DNA from: Halomonas jincaotanensis
GTDB taxonomy: Bacteria > Pseudomonadota > Gammaproteobacteria > Pseudomonadales > Halomonadaceae
NCBI RefSeq assembly: GCF_018448785.1
Contig: NZ_JAHCLU010000001.1
Span: 186,001-250,000, forward strand
DNA length: 64,000 nucleotides
Direction: 5' to 3'
Below are positions 1-8,771 of this stretch, piece after piece; within the stretch, counting starts at the first letter, position 1; each line of letters starts with the position of its first letter. The notes beneath the pieces were generated by a model. The model saw only the letters and a list, made by a program, of their open reading frames with translations. It was not told the DNA's origin and did not search any database. Made by a program: the position numbers and the translations under genes.

Positions 1-370
1 CGGTAGTGGAAGCGCAGAGGACAGGACCCGACCAGCGCCGGGCGATTGCCTGCTGGCTTCCGACACCGTTCTGCCACAGCACCAGCGGCGTGTCTGCAGG
101 CAGCGCTCGCGCTAACGTGTCGCAGGCGGCCAGCGCCGTGGTGGCCTTGGTGGTCAGGTGCACGATCGCTGGCGTCTCGTCGGGCAGGGCGCCGATCACG
201 GCGACAGCCAGCCGGCGAGTCAGCGTCTCGCCCTCCGGCGTCAGTAACCGCTGGATGGGGGATGGCGGGCGTCGCCCGACCAGCGTGGCCCGTGCATGGT
301 CGGTCAGCCGCAGGGCGATCAAACGGCCCAGGGCCCCGGGTCCGACGATCCAGTGGGAGGACAGGGTCAT
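1..370 (-). CDS. panE: 2-dehydropantoate 2-reductase family protein (5' part)
   Basis: Minus-strand reading frame that is open to the window edge, so only the N-terminal ~123 residues are present. It opens with a Rossmann signature HWIVGPGALGRL (GxGxxG) a few residues after the start, followed by a short linker and a segment typical of ketopantoate reductases (VHLTTKATTALAA, then LVLWQNGVGSQ). The family reduces ketopantoate to pantoate with NADPH in coenzyme A synthesis, though paralogues of unknown substrate are common. The ATG at 370 puts the Rossmann strand at the usual place; an in-frame ATG at 403 would add 11 residues. The gene lies 60 bp or less downstream of topB on the same strand and may be cotranscribed with it. 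Confidence 0.8.
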   Translation of the reverse strand, partial: MTLSSHWIVGPGALGRLIALRLTDHARATLVGRRPPSPIQRLLTPEGETLTRRLAVAVIGALPDETPAIVHLTTKATTALAACDTLARALPADTPLVLWQNGVGSQQAIARRWSGPVLCASTT

Positions 371-430
371 GGCAGTCTGCTCGGCTTCATCGCGTGGGTT
401 CATGGTGTTCTCGTCAATGAACAGGATACC

Positions 431-2383
431 TCAGCGCTTGGTCGCCTTGCCGCGTGCTCCCCCTCGCCGGGACCGCGAGGCCTTGCTATTGGACGACTTG
501 CCGCGCGATGACCTGGTATTTGACGACCTGGCGCGCGTTGACGGGGGCGACGCTTCACCGCGGGCGTCGCGCAGTGCCAGGCTGAGGCGGCCGGCATCGG
601 CGGCGCCGAGCAGGCCATGCAGATCCTCGATCAGGGCGGCCAGGAACGGGGCCGGGTCGTCGCCCGCCTCGGCAATCGCGCCGAGGCGCTGCTCCCACAG
701 CGCGGTGCGCTCGGGCCGGCCGACCGCCTCGGGCAGGGAGGCGATCAACGCGCTGCCGATTCGGGTGGCGCGCAGCGCCTTGCCCTGGCGCACCAGATAG
801 CCGCGCTCGACCAGCGTCTCGATGATGCCGGCGCGGGTTGCCTCGGTGCCCAGGCCGTCGTGCTCGCGCAGGGTGCGGCGCACCGCCGCGTCCTCGACGT
901 AGCGGGCGATGTTCATCATCGCCTTGATCAGGCTGGCGTCGGTGAAGGGTTCCGGCGGGCGCGTCTCGCGGTCCTCCACGCCGACATCGGTGACCCGGCA
1001 TGCCTCGCCTTCGGTCAGTGGCGGCAGCGGCGGGGCCTCGTCGCGAGTGGTGAATAGCGGCTTCCAGCCGGGAGTCAGAATCTCCTGGCCGCGTGCCCGG
1101 AAGAGGTTATCCAGGATGGTGAACTCGGCCTTGACCTCACGGGTGACCAGCGGCGGGTAGAACTGGGCGACGACGTTGCGGGTGATCATGCGGAAGATAT
1201 CCGCCTCGGCCTTTTCCAACCGCGTGAGATCGGCAGGCTTGCCGGTAGGTGCGAGGGCATGGTGAGCGCCGACCCGCTTGTCGTTCCAGGCCTTCGAGCG
1301 TCGCGAAAAATCGGCGCCTTCGAACCAGCCGCGCAGGGTATCATCGGCCTGGCAAGCGTCTTTCAGGGTGTCGCGTGCTCCGGCCAGGTGCTCCTCGGGC
1401 AGGTAGCGACAGTCCGAGCGAGGATAGGTGATCAGCTTGTGGCGCTCATACAGGCGCTGACACACGTCCAGCGTCATCTTGGCGGAGAGCCCGAAGCGCC
1501 GCGCGGCATCGACCTGGAGGGCCGAGAGAGAGTAAGGCAGCGGCGCTGCCTGGCGTCGTTCGCGGCTATCCAGGGCGTTGAGCCGCCCCTCGGCCCCGGG
1601 CAACCGCTCGGCCAGCGCCGCGGCGGGCTCGCGGGACAGCAGCCGGCCCTGGTCATCCAGGGGGTGTGGTTCGCCGGGCACCCACCAGGCGCGCAGCATG
1701 CCGTGGGTGACGGCGAGGTCGACCCAGAGCACGAAGAACGGCCGCGGCTTGAAATCGCGGATTTCGTTGTCGCGGCGCACCACCAGCCCAAGCACCGGCG
1801 TCTGAACTCGACCCACCGAAAGCACACCGTCATGGCCGGCCTGGCGACCGGTAAGCGTCCAGGCCCGGGTGAGATTGATGCCGTACAACCAGTCGGCTCG
1901 CGCGCGCGATTCGGCGGCCCGGTAGAGCGGCTGATACCGGGCATTGTCCTCGAGCCTGGCGAGCGAGCGCTGAACCGCCGGCCGGTTGAGATCGTTGACC
2001 AGCAACCGCGATACTGGCCCTTTCCAGCCCAGGTGTTCGATCACTTCCTGTACCAGCAGCTGGCCCTCGCGGTCCGGGTCGCCGGCGTGCACCACTTCCT
2101 GCGCGCCTTTCAATAAACGACGTATCACCGCCAACTGGCCGCGCGCCTTGGGTCGCGGGGTGTGCTTCCAGCGGTCGGGCAGGATCGGCAGGTGATCGAG
2201 CCGCCACTGCTTGAACGCCGGGTCGTAGGCATCGGGCGGGGCTTGTTCGAGCAGGTGGCCCAGGCACCAGGTGACCGTGGTGTCGCCGGCGACCAAGGCG
2301 CCCTCCTCGCGGCGCAGGTGACCGGGCAGTGCCTCGGCAATGGCGCGGGCCAGGCTGGGTTTCTCGGCGATGATCAGTCGCAT
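431..2383 (-). CDS. topB: DNA topoisomerase III
   Basis: Type IA topoisomerase of 650 residues, close to the E. coli TopB length. The N-terminus MRLIIAEKPSLARAIAEA is the Toprim domain, and AGDPDREGQLLVQE is the acidic Mg-binding motif. The catalytic tyrosine is Tyr320 in LITYPRSDCRYLPE. The C-terminal ~35 residues are a low-complexity basic Ser/Arg/Lys tail that should bind DNA nonspecifically. The enzyme relaxes and decatenates DNA through single-strand passage. The open frame extends further upstream, but the ATG at 2383 is the family start. The divergent kinase gene begins 118 bp away, so the two genes share a promoter region. Confidence 0.96.
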   Translation of the reverse strand: MRLIIAEKPSLARAIAEALPGHLRREEGALVAGDTTVTWCLGHLLEQAPPDAYDPAFKQWRLDHLPILPDRWKHTPRPKARGQLAVIRRLLKGAQEVVHAGDPDREGQLLVQEVIEHLGWKGPVSRLLVNDLNRPAVQRSLARLEDNARYQPLYRAAESRARADWLYGINLTRAWTLTGRQAGHDGVLSVGRVQTPVLGLVVRRDNEIRDFKPRPFFVLWVDLAVTHGMLRAWWVPGEPHPLDDQGRLLSREPAAALAERLPGAEGRLNALDSRERRQAAPLPYSLSALQVDAARRFGLSAKMTLDVCQRLYERHKLITYPRSDCRYLPEEHLAGARDTLKDACQADDTLRGWFEGADFSRRSKAWNDKRVGAHHALAPTGKPADLTRLEKAEADIFRMITRNVVAQFYPPLVTREVKAEFTILDNLFRARGQEILTPGWKPLFTTRDEAPPLPPLTEGEACRVTDVGVEDRETRPPEPFTDASLIKAMMNIARYVEDAAVRRTLREHDGLGTEATRAGIIETLVERGYLVRQGKALRATRIGSALIASLPEAVGRPERTALWEQRLGAIAEAGDDPAPFLAALIEDLHGLLGAADAGRLSLALRDARGEASPPSTRARSSNTRSSRGKSSNSKASRSRRGGARGKATKR

Positions 2384-2501
2384 CGTGTCTCGCGGGCGAT
2401 GAATGGCATGGATATTCTTCCAGTAATATTCGCCCATCGCCAGGTGTAACCTGAGCCACGTGTTGTACAATGTTTGTATCGAAAACCCTAGAGGATATCC
2501 C

Positions 2502-3749
2502 ATGCGTGAACGTGGCCGGACGCGACGCTTGATGGGGCTCGGTGCCCGCACCGGCGGGGCAATGATCCGCACCCGCCTGGGCGGCCAGGCCGACTGGCGG
2601 GCACTGGGCGAGGCGTTGTTCGAAGGGCTCTCGGAGCTCAAGGGGCCAGCAATGAAGCTGGCGCAGATCATGTCGCAGTGGGACGACCTGCTGCCGCCGG
2701 ACCTCGCCGAGGAACTCGCGCGCCTGCAGCGCCAGGCCGAGCCGATGCCTTGGGAGGGCATTCGTCGCGCCCTGGTCGAGCAGTACGGTGATCTCGACAC
2801 GCATTTTCGCGAGATCGAGCCCCGCCCCTTCGCCAGCGCGTCCATGGGCCAGGTGCACCGTGCCGTCACACACGACGGCGCGACACTGGTCCTTAAGGTG
2901 CAGTATCCCGGGCTCGCCGAGGTGCTGGAAAGCGACCTGGTGCAGGTGCGTCGTCTGCTGCGGCTCGGGCGCTGGTTCAAGGTGCCCCAGGCACGGCTCG
3001 ATGCCTTGTTCGAGGAACTGGCGTCCAGCCTGCGCGGTGAGCTCGACTACCACGCCGAAGCCGAGGCGTTGGCGCGCTACCGTGAGCGCTACGCCCATCG
3101 CGATGATCTGGTGATTCCCGAACCGCTGCCCGAGGTGTCCGGTCCGCGGGTGCTGGCCATGCGTTATGTGGCCGGCACACCGCTTCGCGACCTGGAGTCG
3201 GCTGACGATGCCCGTCGCCAGGCCGTCGCCACCACGCTGGCCGACTGGCTTACCGAGGAGCTCTTCACCCACGGCGAATTGCACGCCGACCCCCACGCCG
3301 GCAATTTCGCGGCCGACGACCAAGGCCGGCTGGTGATCTACGACCTCGGCGCGGTGATTCCCGTCCCCGATGCGCGCCTGGTGACGATGATGCACCTGCT
3401 CGAGGCCACGCTTGAAGGCGATCCCATGGCCATGGATACCGCCATGCTCGAACTGGGCGGGCGACAGGGCCAGGGGGCACCGCTCTCGCTGTATCAGGAG
3501 GCGGCCGAGGCCGTGACACCCCTCTTCGAGCCAGGCGAGCAGGATTTCGGTGACGTTAGGGTGCACCGCCGCCTGCGCGACCTGAGTCCCAAGGTCTGGG
3601 CCGCCATGGACCGCCTGCAGCCGCCGGCAGATACCCTGTTGCTGTCGCGCACTCTCAACGGCCATTACTGGAATCTGGTGCGCCTCGGCGCCCGGCTCGA
3701 TATGCACGCGCGCACCCAGCCCCTGCTGGCGGGAGTCCAACGCCGCTGA
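2502..3749 (+). CDS. ABC1/AarF/UbiB-family atypical kinase
   Basis: Protein of 415 residues in the ABC1 (UbiB/ADCK) atypical kinase family. Visible hallmarks are a KxGQ-like helix (LKGPAMKLAQIMSQWDDLLP), the Ala-rich nucleotide loop PFASASMGQVHRAV, the ATP-binding lysine strand LVLKVQYPGL, the catalytic loop GELHADPHAGNF and a DLG metal motif (VIYDLGAV). Family members support ubiquinone synthesis or lipid handling; this one lies outside any ubi cluster and is shorter than UbiB, so its substrate is unknown. The start is set by an AGAGGA Shine-Dalgarno sequence upstream of the ATG at 2502; an ATG at 2460 has no such signal. The intergenic space upstream holds the self-complementary octamer TTGTACAA. 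Confidence 0.88.
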   Translation: MRERGRTRRLMGLGARTGGAMIRTRLGGQADWRALGEALFEGLSELKGPAMKLAQIMSQWDDLLPPDLAEELARLQRQAEPMPWEGIRRALVEQYGDLDTHFREIEPRPFASASMGQVHRAVTHDGATLVLKVQYPGLAEVLESDLVQVRRLLRLGRWFKVPQARLDALFEELASSLRGELDYHAEAEALARYRERYAHRDDLVIPEPLPEVSGPRVLAMRYVAGTPLRDLESADDARRQAVATTLADWLTEELFTHGELHADPHAGNFAADDQGRLVIYDLGAVIPVPDARLVTMMHLLEATLEGDPMAMDTAMLELGGRQGQGAPLSLYQEAAEAVTPLFEPGEQDFGDVRVHRRLRDLSPKVWAAMDRLQPPADTLLLSRTLNGHYWNLVRLGARLDMHARTQPLLAGVQRR

Positions 3750-3821
3750 CGCTGACTACCGCCTGCCCAGCGCCGCCGTGGACTGGTAGACTATGGCGTT
3801 TTGTTACTTGCGGAGGCTGCG

Positions 3822-5666
3822 ATGCTGGCAGTTTGGGTGGAACAACTGCTTGGCTTTGCCTCGGGAGCGCTGGTGGCCATTCGCGAAGACGAGCGTTACC
3901 CGAGCTTGATGGCCTGGGCGCGTCGCGAAGGCCCGGCACTGGTCGGAGGTAATCCGGCACTGGCCCAGGCGCTGGCGCCGGAACTGTGGTCACAGACCCC
4001 GCTGGCGAGGCTCGACTTTGCCTGCGAAACCCTGGCCCGTCCGGGGCGACTCGAGCCGTGCTGGTGTGATTCCGGCCGCATGACTAAGGACTGTTGTGGC
4101 GCCGTGACCCTGCCCGGACATATTCCCGATCATCTGATGTGGATGCTCTCGCTCAGCGACTGGAAGGGGCCGGTCTTCAAGGCGGCGCTCGAAAGCGGTC
4201 GGGCCCCGGCCCAGGCACTGCTTGAGGCCGGCCTGATTGCCGCCGAAAGCGGCCAGCGGGGACGCGCCCAGCGAATCCTCGAATCGTTGTTCAAGCATGC
4301 CGACTGGTCGTCGCTGCCCGAACAGGCCGAGCCGGCCTTCGAGATCCTCGTCGATCTTTATCAGGAACGCGGTTTCCATCGCAAGCGCACGGCGCTGCTC
4401 GATGACGTACTCGACCGTGGTCCGTTGTTTCTGCGCGGCGTGGCCCTCGAGCGGCTGTGCCTGATGCATCTGGACAACGACGACCTGGACAGCGCGCGCG
4501 AGGCCTTCGTGCGTGCCCAACAAGCCCTGCCGGATTCCCCCACGCTCGCCTATATCGAGGCGATGCTGCTGCTCCACGAAGGGCATGAACGCGAAGCCGC
4601 CGAGCGCGCCGGTTTCTGGTTCCGTCGCCTGTCACGCCAGGGTGAGCTGGACTCCGACCAGCTGCAGTTCCTCGCCGATCTGGCCGAGAATCCCGGTGCC
4701 ACCCTGGCCGAGCAACTGCTTAACGCCGAGGAGGACCTGGCCGGCCCCCTGGCCGCGCTGCAGGCCTTGCTCGAGGTGTTGCCGATCGCCCCACGGCTGG
4801 GCATCCACCAGGGCGAGACGGGTGCGCTCGAGTACCACGCCAGCGCCCGAGAGGACACGCTGTTCGCCGCCTGGCACGCCCAGTTTCAGTCCGAGGTACT
4901 GGGCGAGGCGCCGATGGGGTTCGACGACGACCCTTGGCCGCGTGCCGGCGATTGGCTGAATGAGCTTTGCCGCCACCCCGAGTGGCTGGATTCGCCGCGG
5001 GTCCTGCAGGGGCTCTCGCTGGCGCTGACTAGCCGCTTCGGCAGCCTGCCGTGGATGGCGCCGAGTCTCTTCGCGCCGCTTGCCGACCGTCTGGAGCGCT
5101 GGCTCGAACAGGCCCGCGCCGAGGGCGATGGTTCGCTCAACTGGGACGATGCCGATAACGCCGTGCTGTTGCGCACCGGTCTCGCCCTGGTAGTCGGCAT
5201 GGAGCGTGGCGCGCGTCAGCGCTCGCGTGAGCTCGCCGAACACCTACTGTCACTGGACGATCAGGATAGCCTGGGGCTTCGTGAACTGGTGCTCGACCAG
5301 TTGCTGCGTGAAGGACGTGATCTCGAGGCGCTCGAGATGAGCGAGAGCGAGCTTGCCAACGACGATTCCGACGAACCCCCGCTGGGATTGCTGATGGGCC
5401 GCGTGCTGGCACTGTTTCGTCTCGAGCGTCGCGAGGCCGCCGAGGCCGCGCTGAACGAGGCCTTGACCCACAATGCTTATGCGCTGGACATCCTGTGTAG
5501 TGATAAAGCTCGTGCGACACCGATGGGAGATGATGCCGCCGCCGAGCCGGGCAGTCGTGAGGAGGCCTGGCAGTACCGCACCTTGATGCGCGACCAGTGG
5601 CGCGTGACACCGGGAGCGCTGACCTGGTTGAACTTGCGCCTCGCCGAGACGACACGCCGACGCTGA
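3822..5666 (+). CDS. SEC-C motif / TPR-like repeat protein
   Basis: Acidic 614-residue protein without a signal peptide. Near residue 85 it has a cysteine cluster EPCWCDSGRMTKDCCG that resembles the SEC-C zinc motif (CxCxSG...CC). The rest is all helical with TPR-like pairs, for example ALLEAGLIAAESGQRGRA and LDSAREAFVRAQQALPDSP, followed by a long leucine-rich region with further repeats. Such proteins usually act as adaptors; no enzymatic motif is visible. The start at 3822 is chosen because GGAGG lies 6 bases upstream. A GCCGACGC/GCGTCGGC hairpin straddles the stop codon. I do not recognise a characterised orthologue. Confidence 0.75.
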   Translation: MLAVWVEQLLGFASGALVAIREDERYPSLMAWARREGPALVGGNPALAQALAPELWSQTPLARLDFACETLARPGRLEPCWCDSGRMTKDCCGAVTLPGHIPDHLMWMLSLSDWKGPVFKAALESGRAPAQALLEAGLIAAESGQRGRAQRILESLFKHADWSSLPEQAEPAFEILVDLYQERGFHRKRTALLDDVLDRGPLFLRGVALERLCLMHLDNDDLDSAREAFVRAQQALPDSPTLAYIEAMLLLHEGHEREAAERAGFWFRRLSRQGELDSDQLQFLADLAENPGATLAEQLLNAEEDLAGPLAALQALLEVLPIAPRLGIHQGETGALEYHASAREDTLFAAWHAQFQSEVLGEAPMGFDDDPWPRAGDWLNELCRHPEWLDSPRVLQGLSLALTSRFGSLPWMAPSLFAPLADRLERWLEQARAEGDGSLNWDDADNAVLLRTGLALVVGMERGARQRSRELAEHLLSLDDQDSLGLRELVLDQLLREGRDLEALEMSESELANDDSDEPPLGLLMGRVLALFRLERREAAEAALNEALTHNAYALDILCSDKARATPMGDDAAAEPGSREEAWQYRTLMRDQWRVTPGALTWLNLRLAETTRRR

Positions 5667-5684
5667 AGGATCCCCCGCGTCGGC
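5656..5684. terminator. Hairpin between convergent genes
   Basis: Perfect 8-bp inverted repeat GCCGACGC / GCGTCGGC with a 13-base loop that contains the stop codon of the SEC-C/TPR gene. It lies between convergent genes. There is no U-tract, so it may be a 3'-end stabiliser rather than an intrinsic terminator. Confidence 0.4.
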
Positions 5685-5704
5685 ATCGAGGCTACCCGGC
5701 CAGC

Positions 5705-7072
5705 TCAGGCCGTACGAGGCACCGGCGGTGGCACCAGGTTGTGGTCGCGGCTGATCCAGACCGCCAGGGCAATTGCCGGCAAGCCCAGCGTCGTGGCAAT
5801 CACGAAGAAGGTGGCGTAACCGTCGGCGGCGACTACCATGCCGCCGAAACCGCTGAGAAACTTGCCCGGCAGCGTCATAAGGGACGAAAAAAGGGCGTAC
5901 TGCGTAGCGGTATAGGCCCGCGAGGTCAGGCTCGACAGGAAGGCGATGAAGACTGCACTGGCCAGGCCGTTGGAGAGATTGTCGCCGACGATGGTCATTA
6001 CCAGCATGGGCAGATGGGCGCCGGCGAGTGCCAGGGCCGCGAACAGCAGGTTGGTGAGCGTCGCCGCCGTGGCCCCCAGGATGAGAATCGGCCCAATGCC
6101 GTAACGGGCCACCAGCAGACCGCCGAGAATGCCCCCACCGATACTCATGGCGATGCCGAAGATATTGGTGACGTTGGCAATCGTCGCCAACGAAAATCCC
6201 AGGTCGATGTACAGCGGGTTGGCCATGGATGCCATCGCCAGGTCGCTGATGCGATACACCGCTACGAACAGCAACAGCCACAACGCCTTGCGCCGATGGC
6301 GAGTAAAGAAATCGGTAAAGGGGCAGACCACCGCACCGATCAGCCAGGCGCCCAAGCGGCGTAGCCAGCGCGGCTTGCCGCGGCTGGCGCGCAGGAAGGC
6401 CCGCACCCGTGGCTCGTGAATCAGATGCGTGGTCAGCGACAACCTCTGCGGCTCGGGGCGCACCAGTACCGTAATCACCCCGATACCCACCAGCGCCGCC
6501 ATACTCAGGTAGGCCGCTTCCCAAGAAATCCACGAAGCGACGTAGAGGGCGCCGGCGCCGGCGGCCAGCAGGCCGCCGCGGTAGCCGATGATATAGGTCG
6601 AGGCCATGGCCGCCTGCATGTCGTCGGGCGCCGATTCGATGCGAAAGGCGTCGATCGAGATGTCCTGGGTGGCCGAGCCGAAGGCCACCATCAGCGAGAA
6701 TGCCGCCACCAGGCCCAGGTTGTCCTGTGGATCGAGGCTGGCCAGCCCGACCAGGCCGGTGGCGATGATGGCCTGGGCGAGCAGCATCCAGCCGCGACGC
6801 TGGCCGAGCAAGCGGGTGAGCAGTGGCAACGCCGTGCGATCAACGATCGGCGCCCAGAAGAACTTGATCGAATAGAGGATCCCGATCCACGCGAAGAAGC
6901 CGATGGCGGCCACCTCGACACCATCACTGCGTAACCAGGCAGACAGGGTCGAGAAGACCAGCAGGAAGGGCAGACCCGCCGAGAAACCAAGAAACAGCAT
7001 GGTAATGACCGGCGCGCGCAGATAGATGGCCATAGCCTCGCGCCAGCTGCGGCGGGCGATGGGGGTCGGCAT
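5705..7072 (-). CDS. ampG: AmpG-family muropeptide permease (MFS)
   Basis: Integral membrane MFS protein of 455 residues. The first helix PVITMLFLGFSAGLPFLLVFST and the following WLRSDGVEVAAIGFF match the AmpG family closely. The stretch WAPIVDR, FGSATQDISIDAFRIE and the long cytoplasmic loop between helices 6 and 7 are further AmpG traits. AmpG imports GlcNAc-anhydroMurNAc peptides for cell-wall recycling and, where AmpR/AmpC exist, signals beta-lactamase induction; neither is in this window. Start at 7072 (MPTPIARRSW) has AAGGAG upstream; an earlier in-frame start at 7120 adds 16 residues without a better signal. Monocistronic and divergent from rfaH. Confidence 0.88.
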   Translation of the reverse strand: MPTPIARRSWREAMAIYLRAPVITMLFLGFSAGLPFLLVFSTLSAWLRSDGVEVAAIGFFAWIGILYSIKFFWAPIVDRTALPLLTRLLGQRRGWMLLAQAIIATGLVGLASLDPQDNLGLVAAFSLMVAFGSATQDISIDAFRIESAPDDMQAAMASTYIIGYRGGLLAAGAGALYVASWISWEAAYLSMAALVGIGVITVLVRPEPQRLSLTTHLIHEPRVRAFLRASRGKPRWLRRLGAWLIGAVVCPFTDFFTRHRRKALWLLLFVAVYRISDLAMASMANPLYIDLGFSLATIANVTNIFGIAMSIGGGILGGLLVARYGIGPILILGATAATLTNLLFAALALAGAHLPMLVMTIVGDNLSNGLASAVFIAFLSSLTSRAYTATQYALFSSLMTLPGKFLSGFGGMVVAADGYATFFVIATTLGLPAIALAVWISRDHNLVPPPVPRTA

Positions 7073-7256
7073 ATTGGATGGCTCTCCTTGCGGTGTGTCA
7101 CGAGGGGGCACGCAGGCCACTCGCTCGGATGATAAACTTACGGAATAGGTCGTTGGGACGCTCGCTGTCTAACAGGTGTCACCCGCTCTCGGCGTGCGCC
7201 TGGATTGTTGCAGAGCCCCGCCAGTGATGCCAGCAGGAAACCCGACAAGGAGCCCT

Positions 7257-7799
7257 ATGAACGTAGACGGTGGTAATCCGGAGAATGATCAGGACGCCAT
7301 TCCGCGCTGGTACGTGATCCAGTGCAAGGGGGGCGAATCCTTTCGCGCGGCGGACCACCTCGGCTACCAGGACTACGAGGTCTTTCATCCGGTGCTGGAG
7401 GTGCAGAAGAAGCGTCGTGGCAAGCTCGAATGGATCACCGAGCCGCTCTTTCCCTATTACCTGTTCATCCGGCTTGATCGCCTGGCCAGCAACTGGCGCC
7501 CCATTCGTTCCACTCGCGGTGTGCTCAAGATCGTGACGTTTGGCTTGGGCACCCCGGTGCCGGTCGGCGATGCCCTGGTCGAGGCGTTGCGCTCCCAGGG
7601 TAACGAACGACAGGACTCGACGGTTAACCTGTATTTTCGTGCCGGCGAGATGGTGGAGATTACTGAAGGGCCTTTCAAGGACCTGCAGGGCGTGTTCACG
7701 AGTCACAAGGGAGAGGAGCGAGCCATCGTGTTGCTCAATATGCTCCACCAGCAGCAGCGGCTGGATCTCCCCGTTGAACACCTGCGGCGGCGAGACTGA
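7257..7799 (+). CDS. rfaH: Transcription antitermination protein RfaH
   Basis: NusG-paralogue of 180 residues. The N-terminal NGN domain begins at about residue 17 with RWYVIQCKGGESFRAADHL and includes the RfaH-like PLFPYYLFIRLD, with STRGVLKIVTFG after it. The C-terminal KOW domain contains FRAGEMVEITEGPFKDLQG. RfaH binds elongating RNA polymerase at ops elements and suppresses Rho termination in long surface-polysaccharide and secretion operons. It carries an N-terminal extension of ~16 acidic residues compared with E. coli RfaH. The ATG at 7257 is preceded by ACAAGGAG. The next gene starts 72 bases downstream on the same strand. Confidence 0.88.
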   Translation: MNVDGGNPENDQDAIPRWYVIQCKGGESFRAADHLGYQDYEVFHPVLEVQKKRRGKLEWITEPLFPYYLFIRLDRLASNWRPIRSTRGVLKIVTFGLGTPVPVGDALVEALRSQGNERQDSTVNLYFRAGEMVEITEGPFKDLQGVFTSHKGEERAIVLLNMLHQQQRLDLPVEHLRRRD

Positions 7800-7871
7800 A
7801 GGTCTTTCCCTCACCACAGCATTTTCCATGAGTCAGACGTTAATTACCCCTCTCACCTTCAGGAGACTGTG

Positions 7872-8378
7872 ATGCATATCGCCCCTCAGCGAGTCGTGAC
7901 ACTCCACTACGTCCTCAGCGGCACCGACGGCGAGGTCCTCGATGATTCCCGCGCGCGCGAACGTCCGCTGGAGTACCTCCATGGTCATCACAATATCGTT
8001 GCCGGTCTCGAGCATGCACTGGATGGTCAGGCCGAAAACGCCGAGCTGTCCGTCACCCTGATGCCCGCCGAGGCGTATGGCCTGCGTAACGAGTCGCTGG
8101 TGCGTGAGGTCGGGCGTGATGCCTTTCCGGTGGACGATCTGAGCGCGGGGATGCGGTTTCAGACGCCAGGGGACGCTGGGCCGGAAGTAGTTACCGTGCT
8201 CGAGGTGGGCGACGACGCCGTATTGATCGACAGCAATCATCCACTGGCCGGCCACACCCTGCGCTACCGATTGCAGGTACTCGCGGTGCGCGAGGCGACT
8301 CGCGCCGAATTGGCCAAGGGTCACCCCCTTCCGGCGGGCACCGAGCCCGGTGAAGTGGAAGATCGCAAGGTGCTTTAA
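7872..8378 (+). CDS. slyD: SlyD-like FKBP-type peptidyl-prolyl isomerase
   Basis: Protein of 168 residues starting MHIAPQRVVTLHYVLSG, with the FKBP core motif LEYLHGHHNIVAGLEHALDG and the inserted-flap region after AEAYGLRNESLV. These match SlyD, a cytoplasmic chaperone and prolyl isomerase that also delivers nickel in hydrogenase maturation. The histidine/cysteine-rich metal-binding tail of E. coli SlyD is missing here (the end is EPGEVEDRKVL), so a nickel role is unlikely and the chaperone-isomerase role is favoured. AGGAG precedes the ATG at 7872. Confidence 0.87.
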   Translation: MHIAPQRVVTLHYVLSGTDGEVLDDSRARERPLEYLHGHHNIVAGLEHALDGQAENAELSVTLMPAEAYGLRNESLVREVGRDAFPVDDLSAGMRFQTPGDAGPEVVTVLEVGDDAVLIDSNHPLAGHTLRYRLQVLAVREATRAELAKGHPLPAGTEPGEVEDRKVL

Positions 8379-8416
8379 GCCCTCAAGCGTAATGGGTTGG
8401 GCGAAGGGCGCGAAAA

Positions 8417-8430
8417 TTGTCCTGAATCAA
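8417..8430. promoter_or_regulatory. Candidate FNR/ANR box, upstream copy
   Basis: TTGTCCTGAATCAA fits the FNR/ANR consensus TTGAT-N4-ATCAA at 8 of 10 specific positions, with a perfect right half. It forms an 11-bp inverted repeat (CCTGAATCAAG / CTTGATTCAGG) with the downstream copy at 8478, 57 bp away. It lies upstream of the CcoM-like gene. Confidence 0.45.
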
Positions 8431-8477
8431 GAACTTTAAATAGTGGTAGCAGGTGGCCAGGCCGCCTGGTGAGAAAC

Positions 8478-8491
8478 TTGATTCAGGTCAG
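8478..8491. promoter_or_regulatory. Candidate FNR/ANR box, downstream copy
   Basis: TTGATTCAGGTCAG matches TTGAT-N4-ATCAA at 8 of 10 specific positions, with a perfect left half and GTCA as often seen in ANR sites. Its centre is about 69 bp upstream of the CcoM-like start codon, which leaves room for a class II promoter (box at about -41) and a ~25-base leader. Regulation by low oxygen fits a cbb3 oxidase subunit. Confidence 0.55.
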
Positions 8492-8552
8492 AAACGTTAC
8501 GGGCCTATCGCGTTATCGTTCTCCCATCAAATCGAGACGGGAGGACACGTAC

Positions 8553-8666
8553 ATGTACTGGGATGATGCCGTTATTTTCGGGGTGGTCACCGTCGCGATG
8601 ATGATCGCTTTTCTAGGTGGCTGGGTCGCGTTTATCATCCGCGACCACCGCAATAAGAAACACTGA
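8553..8666 (+). CDS. ccoM: CcoM-like small cbb3 oxidase subunit
   Basis: A 37-residue single-pass membrane protein: MYWDDAVIFGVVTVAMMIAF is the start and first half of the helix, ending in a basic RDHRNKKH tail. Length, the M-W-D-x-V-V start, GVVTV and the Lys/His-rich end resemble CcoM, the small extra subunit of the cbb3 cytochrome oxidase in Pseudomonas, which aids assembly or stability. The start is fixed by GGGAGG about 9 bases upstream of the ATG at 8553. Two FNR/ANR-like boxes upstream support the assignment, and an intrinsic terminator follows, so this is a complete one-gene unit. No cco operon is present in the window. Confidence 0.65.
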   Translation: MYWDDAVIFGVVTVAMMIAFLGGWVAFIIRDHRNKKH

Positions 8667-8721
8667 GCCGAGTCGCTCGACCGGCGAGCCGATAGTCAGG
8701 GGTGGGGGGCATCCCCCAGTT

Positions 8722-8748
8722 GCCGACCCACTTGGGTCGGCATTTTTT
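8722..8748 (+). terminator. Rho-independent terminator
   Basis: GCCGACCC-ACTT-GGGTCGGC is a perfect 8-bp stem with a 4-base loop, directly followed by ATTTTTT. It terminates the CcoM-like transcript on the plus strand. A smaller GGGGG-CAT-CCCCC hairpin lies just before it. Confidence 0.9.
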
Positions 8749-8771
8749 GGGGCTCGGTTGTGGCTTCCGGG

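Noticed and set aside
6..800. Long plus-strand open frame opposite panE and topB
   Set aside because: Antisense shadow of two clear genes in GC-rich DNA; composition is Arg/Ser/Pro-rich with no motif.
2463..2480. TTGTACAA followed by TTTGTATC as a possible MerR/LitR light-regulator site
   Set aside because: The spacing and second half do not form a proper dyad, and no light-related gene is near.
1830..3740. Long minus-strand open frame opposite the ABC1 kinase and part of topB
   Set aside because: Antisense and out-of-frame shadow; the true genes have complete family motifs.
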